64,000 nt of DNA from Roseiarcus sp963776665 (GTDB lineage: Bacteria; Pseudomonadota; Alphaproteobacteria; Rhizobiales; Beijerinckiaceae). The position numbers and the translations under genes were made by a program. Under the pieces are notes generated by a model. That model made no database searches. It was not told the DNA's origin and saw only the letters and a program-made list of their open reading frames with translations. Shown one piece after another: positions 59,892 through 64,000 of this stretch (position 1 is the stretch's first letter; each line of letters begins with the position of its first letter). The stretch spans positions 1-64,000 of the forward strand of contig CAVZNQ010000012.1 in NCBI GenBank assembly GCA_963776665.1, written 5' to 3'.

Positions 59892-61253
59892 ATGACCACC
59901 GTCACCGCCGCCAAGCCCGCCGACGCGCCGCGCGCGGCGGACGTGCCCAACGATCTGGCTGCGTTCTGGCTCCCGTTCACGCCCAACCGGGCGTTCAAGA
60001 AGAAGCCGCGCCTCATCTCGCGCTCCAAGGATATGCACTATTACACCCCCGAGGGGCGGGCTGTCCTCGACGCCACAGCGGGCCTATGGTGTTGCAACGC
60101 CGGACACAACCGCGCGCCGATCGTGGCCGCGATCCAGCGCCAGGCGGCCGAGCTCGACTTCACCCCGACCTTCCAGTTCGCCCATCCGCTGGCGTTTCAA
60201 CTCGCTTCCCGCATCGCGGAGCTCGCGCCGGGCGATCTCGATCACGTGTTCTACTGCAATTCGGGTTCGGAAGCTGTCGATACGGCGCTCAAGATCGCGC
60301 TCGCCTATCACAACGTGCGCGGACAGGGGCAGCGCCAGCGCCTGATCGGCCGCGAGCGCGGCTATCATGGCGTCGGCTTTGGCGGCATCTCGGTCGGCGG
60401 CATGGTCAACAACCGCAAGTTCTTCGGCTCGCTGCTCGCCGGCGTCGATCATCTGCCGGCGACCTATAACCGTGAGCATCAGGCGTTCACGAAGGGCGAG
60501 CCCGAATGGGGCGCCCATCTGGCTGACGCGCTCGAGGGCATTGTGGCCTTGCACGACGCCTCAACGATCGCCGCCGTGATCGTCGAGCCGATGGCGGGCT
60601 CAACCGGCGTCCTGCCCGCGCCCAAGGGCTATTTGAAGCGTCTGCGCGAGATCTGCGATAAATACGGCATTCTCCTGATCTTCGACGAGGTCATCACCGG
60701 CTTCGGCCGCCTCGGCGCCCCGTTCGCCGCCGAGCGCTACGGCGTTCAGCCTGACATGATCACCTTTGCCAAAGGGGTGACTTCCGGCACGGTGCCGATG
60801 GGCGGCGTGATCGCGCGCAAGCATATCTACGACGCCTTCATGCAGGGGCCGGAGCACGCGATCGAGCTCTTCCACGGCTACACCTATTCCGGCCATCCGC
60901 TCGCCTGCGCCGCGGCCCTGGCGACCCTCGACGTGTATCGCGACGAGCGGCTGTTCGAGCGCTCCAAGGCGCTCGAGCCGAAGTGGGCTGACGCGATCAT
61001 GACCCTGAAGGGCTTGCCCAACGTTGTCGACATCCGCTGCGTCGGCCTCACCGGCGCGATCGACCTCGCGCCGATCCCCGGCAGCCCGGGCCTGCGCGGC
61101 TACCGCGCGCTCGACCACTCGTTCTTTGAGGCCGGAATCATGATCCGTCCGTCCGGCGACACGATTGAACTGACCCCGCCGCTCATCGTCAGCGAGAAAG
61201 AGATCGGCGAGATCATGGAGAAGGTCGGCGCGTCGATCAAGGCGGCGGCGTGA
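59892..61253 (+). CDS. Class III omega-amino acid:pyruvate aminotransferase
   Basis: PLP-dependent aminotransferase, 453 residues. DATAGLWCCNAGHNRAPIVA is near 57 and VFYCNSGSEAVDTALKIALA near 119 (PLP-phosphate site). LLIFDEVITGFGRLGAPFAA (Asp contacting the pyridine N) is near 258, and the PLP lysine lies in DMITFAKGVTSGTVPMGGVI near 290. The C-terminus has RPSGDTIELTPPLIV. The sequence resembles beta-alanine:pyruvate transaminases (BauA/OapT type). The amino donor is not certain. AAGGAGCTCGC precedes the ATG. No operon partner is evident. Confidence 0.93.
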   Translation: MTTVTAAKPADAPRAADVPNDLAAFWLPFTPNRAFKKKPRLISRSKDMHYYTPEGRAVLDATAGLWCCNAGHNRAPIVAAIQRQAAELDFTPTFQFAHPLAFQLASRIAELAPGDLDHVFYCNSGSEAVDTALKIALAYHNVRGQGQRQRLIGRERGYHGVGFGGISVGGMVNNRKFFGSLLAGVDHLPATYNREHQAFTKGEPEWGAHLADALEGIVALHDASTIAAVIVEPMAGSTGVLPAPKGYLKRLREICDKYGILLIFDEVITGFGRLGAPFAAERYGVQPDMITFAKGVTSGTVPMGGVIARKHIYDAFMQGPEHAIELFHGYTYSGHPLACAAALATLDVYRDERLFERSKALEPKWADAIMTLKGLPNVVDIRCVGLTGAIDLAPIPGSPGLRGYRALDHSFFEAGIMIRPSGDTIELTPPLIVSEKEIGEIMEKVGASIKAAA

Positions 61254-61355
61254 GGATCGGGCGGAGCGCAAAGGCTTAGGGTCGAGAGACGCTTTCGAAC
61301 CGTTACGCCGTCCTGGGCCATGGGTCTCCGTCAAACCCGGCCGACTGAACCGTCC

Positions 61356-62540
61356 ATGTCGCTTTTGCTGTTTGCGCTTTTCCTTGCGACATTCGCCATC
61401 GGGACGACCGAGTTTGCGGTCGTTGGCCTGCTGCCGGACATCGCAGCGAGTCTCGACGTCAGCATTTCTCGGGCTGGCCTTCTGGTCAGCGGCTATGCCG
61501 TCGGCGTGGCGGTCGGCGGCCCGATCATTGTCGCGCTCACGTCGTCGCAGCCGCGCAAGCGGACGCTCCTGCAGCTCTGCGCGATCTTCGTGGTGGGCCA
61601 TGCCTTGGCGGCGCTTGCGCCGGACTATGGTTTCCTGATGGGCGCGAGGGTGCTGGCGGCAATCTCGCACGCCTCGTTCCTCGGCATAGCGGCGATCGTG
61701 GCGGCGGCTAGCGTTCCGCCAGAGCGGGCCGCGCGCGCCGTGTCTTTTGTGTGGCTGGGTTTCTCCGCAGCGAGCCTCGTCGGCGTGCCGAGCGCGACGG
61801 CGATCGGCCACGCGCTTGGCTGGCGCACCGCCTTCTGGATGCTTGCGGCGGTTGGCATGATCGCCGGGGTGGCTCTTCAGCTCTGGATGCCCACGTCGCG
61901 GCGAAGCGAGTCTTCGAGCCTCAGACGGGAAATCGTCGCCCTGCGGCGTCCGCAGGTTCTATTGGCCATGGCGATGAGCCTCCTCGTCTGCGCTTCGACC
62001 TTCGCCGTTTTCACTTTTGTCGCGCCGCTCCTCATTGAGGAAACTAGGATCTCCGTTGGCGCGCTTCCGATCATGCTGTTGCTGTTCGGTGTGGGCGGCG
62101 CGGCGGGCATGGTAATCGGCGGACGTCTCGGCGACTGGAAGCCGCTGGAGTCCATCGCCGCGCTGTCGCTTGCCTATGCGCTCTTTTATCTTGGCTTGAT
62201 GACGGTCATCGACAGCGCGGCGCTCGTCGGAGCCGCCATGATCCTCTGGGGCTTTCTGTTCCTTGCCCCATGCGTTCCGTTGCAGACGAGGGTGGTGAGG
62301 AAAGCGATCGACGGGCCAAACCTTGCCTCCACATTGAACCAGTCCGCCTTCAACGTCGGCAACGCGCTCGGGCCGACGCTTGGCGCCATCGCTCTTTCGC
62401 TAGGCTTTGAATATCGCGCCCTGCCTTGGATCGGGAGTGTCCTCGCGCTCCTCTGCGCCGCGACCGCCCTCTGGTCTCGCGCACTCGAAGGAGGCGAAGC
62501 GGTTCTCGTCTCGCACGGGCGTCCCCGCGCACCTCGCTGA
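61356..62540 (+). CDS. MFS transporter, DHA1/AraJ-like
   Basis: 394 residues with about twelve membrane helices. LFLATFAIGTTEFAVVGLLP and SLDVSISRAGLLVSGYAVGV are the first helices, as in the YdhP/AraJ group of drug or arabinose exporters. QPRKRTLLQLCAIFVVGHAL holds the conserved Arg/Lys loop. ATG 61356 begins directly before the first helix; ATG 61320 would add twelve unlike residues. No regulator is adjacent. The substrate is unknown. Confidence 0.9.
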   Translation: MSLLLFALFLATFAIGTTEFAVVGLLPDIAASLDVSISRAGLLVSGYAVGVAVGGPIIVALTSSQPRKRTLLQLCAIFVVGHALAALAPDYGFLMGARVLAAISHASFLGIAAIVAAASVPPERAARAVSFVWLGFSAASLVGVPSATAIGHALGWRTAFWMLAAVGMIAGVALQLWMPTSRRSESSSLRREIVALRRPQVLLAMAMSLLVCASTFAVFTFVAPLLIEETRISVGALPIMLLLFGVGGAAGMVIGGRLGDWKPLESIAALSLAYALFYLGLMTVIDSAALVGAAMILWGFLFLAPCVPLQTRVVRKAIDGPNLASTLNQSAFNVGNALGPTLGAIALSLGFEYRALPWIGSVLALLCAATALWSRALEGGEAVLVSHGRPRAPR

Positions 62541-62691
62541 CGGAGTCGCGCGCTGATCTGACGCCTAAAGCATCGATGCGCCTCGATTTTGAGCGCCGGG
62601 TCGCGTTTCCATTTCGCTGCGCCGCATGTATGAATTGTGAAGGACGCGCTGGCTTGCAGGGCCGTAGGGCGCGAAGCATGGGAGTGGGCTG

Positions 62692-63552
62692 ATGGCACTG
62701 AAATATATGAAGGCGTGCGGCCCGGCCACCTTTCTGGCCGCAGCGTTGGCCTTCGCGCCAACCGCGTTCGCCAAGGACTGGAAGACCGTCGTCATCGGCA
62801 TGGAGGGCGCCTACGAGCCCTGGAACCTGACCGACTCGAGCGGCAAGATCGTCGGCTTCGAGGTTGACCTCGTAAACGACCTCTGCAAGCGCGCAGGCTT
62901 TGAGTGCAAGATCATCGCCCAGGACTGGGACGGCATGATCCCGGGCCTGAAAGCGGGCAAGTTCGACGTCATAATGGACGGCATGTCGATCACCGACGAG
63001 CGCAAGAAGGAGATCGACTTCTCGAAGCCCTACGCGGTGTCGCCGGGCGCCTTTCTAGCGCCAAAGGATAGCCCCCTCGCCAAAGCGACCGGGGCGGGCA
63101 CGCTCATCAACCTGGACAAGGATGCGGCTGCGGGCGACGCGGCGATCAAATCCGTGCAGGCCGCGCTCAAGGGCAAGACGCTTGGCGTTCAGGTCTCGAC
63201 GACGCACTCGAACTTCGCCAGCCAGTATTTGAAGGGCGTCGCCGATATCAAGGAATACAAGACTGCGGACGACCGCGATCTCGACCTCAAGTCGGGTCGT
63301 ATCGATGCATCGCTCGACGACTATACCGTCGTAGCGGCGACTGGGGCCAAACCCGACGCCAAGGATCTCGCCATCGTGGGGCCGAAATTCATCGGCGGCA
63401 TGTTTGGCGCCGGCACGGGCATGGGGATCCGCAAAAGCGACGCCGACCTCACCGCCAAATTCGACAAGGCGCTCGCGGAAGCGATTGCGGACGGGTCGGT
63501 CAAGAAATATTCCGAGCAGTGGTTCAAGCTCGACATAGCGCCCCAATCATAG
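62692..63552 (+). CDS. Basic-amino-acid-type ABC solute-binding protein
   Basis: 286 residues. Signal 1-27 ends PTAFA. VIGMEGAYEPWNLTDSSGKI and VGFEVDLVNDLCKRAGFECK are typical of the lysine/arginine/ornithine and opine (ArgT/OccT/NocT) class. WDGMIPGLKAGKFDVIMDGM followed by SITDERKKEIDFSKPYAVSP forms the ligand pocket. It is followed by a hairpin and then the first permease gene, the usual order of a high-affinity amino-acid importer. Confidence 0.93.
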   Translation: MALKYMKACGPATFLAAALAFAPTAFAKDWKTVVIGMEGAYEPWNLTDSSGKIVGFEVDLVNDLCKRAGFECKIIAQDWDGMIPGLKAGKFDVIMDGMSITDERKKEIDFSKPYAVSPGAFLAPKDSPLAKATGAGTLINLDKDAAAGDAAIKSVQAALKGKTLGVQVSTTHSNFASQYLKGVADIKEYKTADDRDLDLKSGRIDASLDDYTVVAATGAKPDAKDLAIVGPKFIGGMFGAGTGMGIRKSDADLTAKFDKALAEAIADGSVKKYSEQWFKLDIAPQS

Positions 63553-63559
63553 GCTTTAA

Positions 63560-63586
63560 GCGCGCTCTTGCATTAAAAGAGCGCGC
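63560..63586 (+). terminator. Intercistronic hairpin after the binding-protein gene
   Basis: GCGCGCTCTT and AAGAGCGCGC form a 10-bp stem with a seven-base loop, just after the binding-protein stop and before the permease. With no T-run it probably acts as a partial terminator or 3' protecting stem that raises binding-protein mRNA over permease mRNA. Confidence 0.65.
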
Positions 63587-63602
63587 CCTCTAGGGGGCCG
63601 AG

Positions 63603-64000
63603 TTGGGCGATCTGGCGATCTTCGGCTTCGGCCCAGGCGGCTGGGGCCTCGCCCTCTTGCAGGGCGCAGCGATGACGCTGCTCGTCTCGGCCTGCGGACT
63701 CATCATCGGTGGGGCGCTCGGCGGGCTCGTCGCCTGGGGCCGGCTTTCGGGCTCGCGGCTCGGCGCCGTGGTGGGGCAGGCCTATGCGGCGCTCTTCCGC
63801 GGGCTGCCCGAGCTCTTGGTCGTCTATCTCGTCTATTTCGGCACCTCGACCCTCCTGACCGAGACCGCGCATGCGGTCGGCTACGAGGGATTCGTCGGCG
63901 TCCCGTCCTTCGCTGCGGGCGCGCTTGCGGTCGGCGTGATTTCCGGCGCGTATCAGGCCGAAGTCTTCCGGGCCTCCTATCTGGCGATCGCCAGGGGCGA
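63603..64000 (+). CDS. ABC transporter permease, HisQ/ArtQ type (partial)
   Basis: Begins at TTG 63603 after CTAGGGGG and runs off the window. MGDLAIFGFGPGGWGLALLQ leads to GAAMTLLVSACGLIIGGALG, the family's first helix (G-A-x-x-T-L), then AYAALFRGLPELLVVYLVYF with the RGxPEL signature and FAAGALAVGVISGAYQAEVF with the EAA-loop start. About 132 residues are visible. It forms the importer with the preceding binding protein. Partner permease and ATPase genes would follow outside. Confidence 0.92.
   Translation, partial: MGDLAIFGFGPGGWGLALLQGAAMTLLVSACGLIIGGALGGLVAWGRLSGSRLGAVVGQAYAALFRGLPELLVVYLVYFGTSTLLTETAHAVGYEGFVGVPSFAAGALAVGVISGAYQAEVFRASYLAIARG

Overview
The window looks like a chromosomal segment of a GC-rich alphaproteobacterium of the order Hyphomicrobiales (Rhizobiales), probably near the Beijerinckiaceae/Methylocystaceae. 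The grounds are gene content and order: trmL next to petB-petC, then mtnP; rpsM-rpsK-rpoA-rplQ; an Omp31-type porin; a PEP-CTERM protein; and an orphan PqqA precursor peptide typical of methylotroph relatives. The species call is inference from gene order and protein style, not from a database search. Layout. (1) 1-5.3 kb is accessory DNA: tiny, translationally coupled, partly decayed phage-type ORFs, then a dead IS3-family element (2690-5297) split by an IS110-family element (about 2944-4233) that keeps a noncoding leader of the size expected for a bridge RNA. (2) 5.6-36.8 kb is core chromosome: acs with a LuxR-type response regulator; trmL; cytochrome bc1 genes petB and petC without the Rieske gene; mtnP; cell-envelope hydrolases (MepA, NodB-type deacetylase, GH25 lysozyme); malic enzyme maeB; an SDR epimerase; a frameshifted xerC; a small cytochrome c; a MutT-type Nudix protein; argJ; a PpiC isomerase; and the alpha ribosomal operon. 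Then come a phytochelatin-synthase-like protease beside a stray rplQ fragment, an M14 carboxypeptidase with a small partner gene, a LysR/CMD/aldo-keto-reductase cluster, an orphan two-TM membrane protein that may be Pycsar-effector-like, and a Do-type protease with a G-tract frameshift. (3) 36.9-48.5 kb is a ParA-like ATPase followed by a cryptic prophage: frameshifted integrase, excisionase-like HTH genes, a ParB-like protein, a truncated RepA-like ATPase, coiled-coil and small phage proteins, a small terminase, and a large terminase with an internal stop. No head or tail genes follow. (4) 48.7-53.8 kb is gene-poor accessory DNA with a porin, the orphan pqqA, small orphan genes and the PEP-CTERM protein. 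(5) 53.8-64 kb is core again: xseB, an amino-acid-type binding protein, ald, a modular lytic transglycosylase, a SleB-type hydrolase, an omega-aminotransferase, an MFS exporter, and the start of a basic-amino-acid ABC transporter that runs off the end. How the genes work together. PetB and PetC form two of the three core subunits of the bc1 complex and need a Rieske protein from elsewhere. Acs and its neighbouring regulator suggest controlled acetate use. MepA, the deacetylase, the GH25 enzyme, the transglycosylase and the SleB-type enzyme give several peptidoglycan activities. The mobile parts carry many frameshifts and stops, so most of that DNA appears to be decaying. The signals most worth a second look are the orphan pqqA, the IS110 bridge-RNA locus, a promoter-hairpin-terminator arrangement that may encode an sRNA at 20.3-20.5 kb, a protease plus partner operon at 29.8-31.6 kb, and a leader shared by two unrelated orphan genes.
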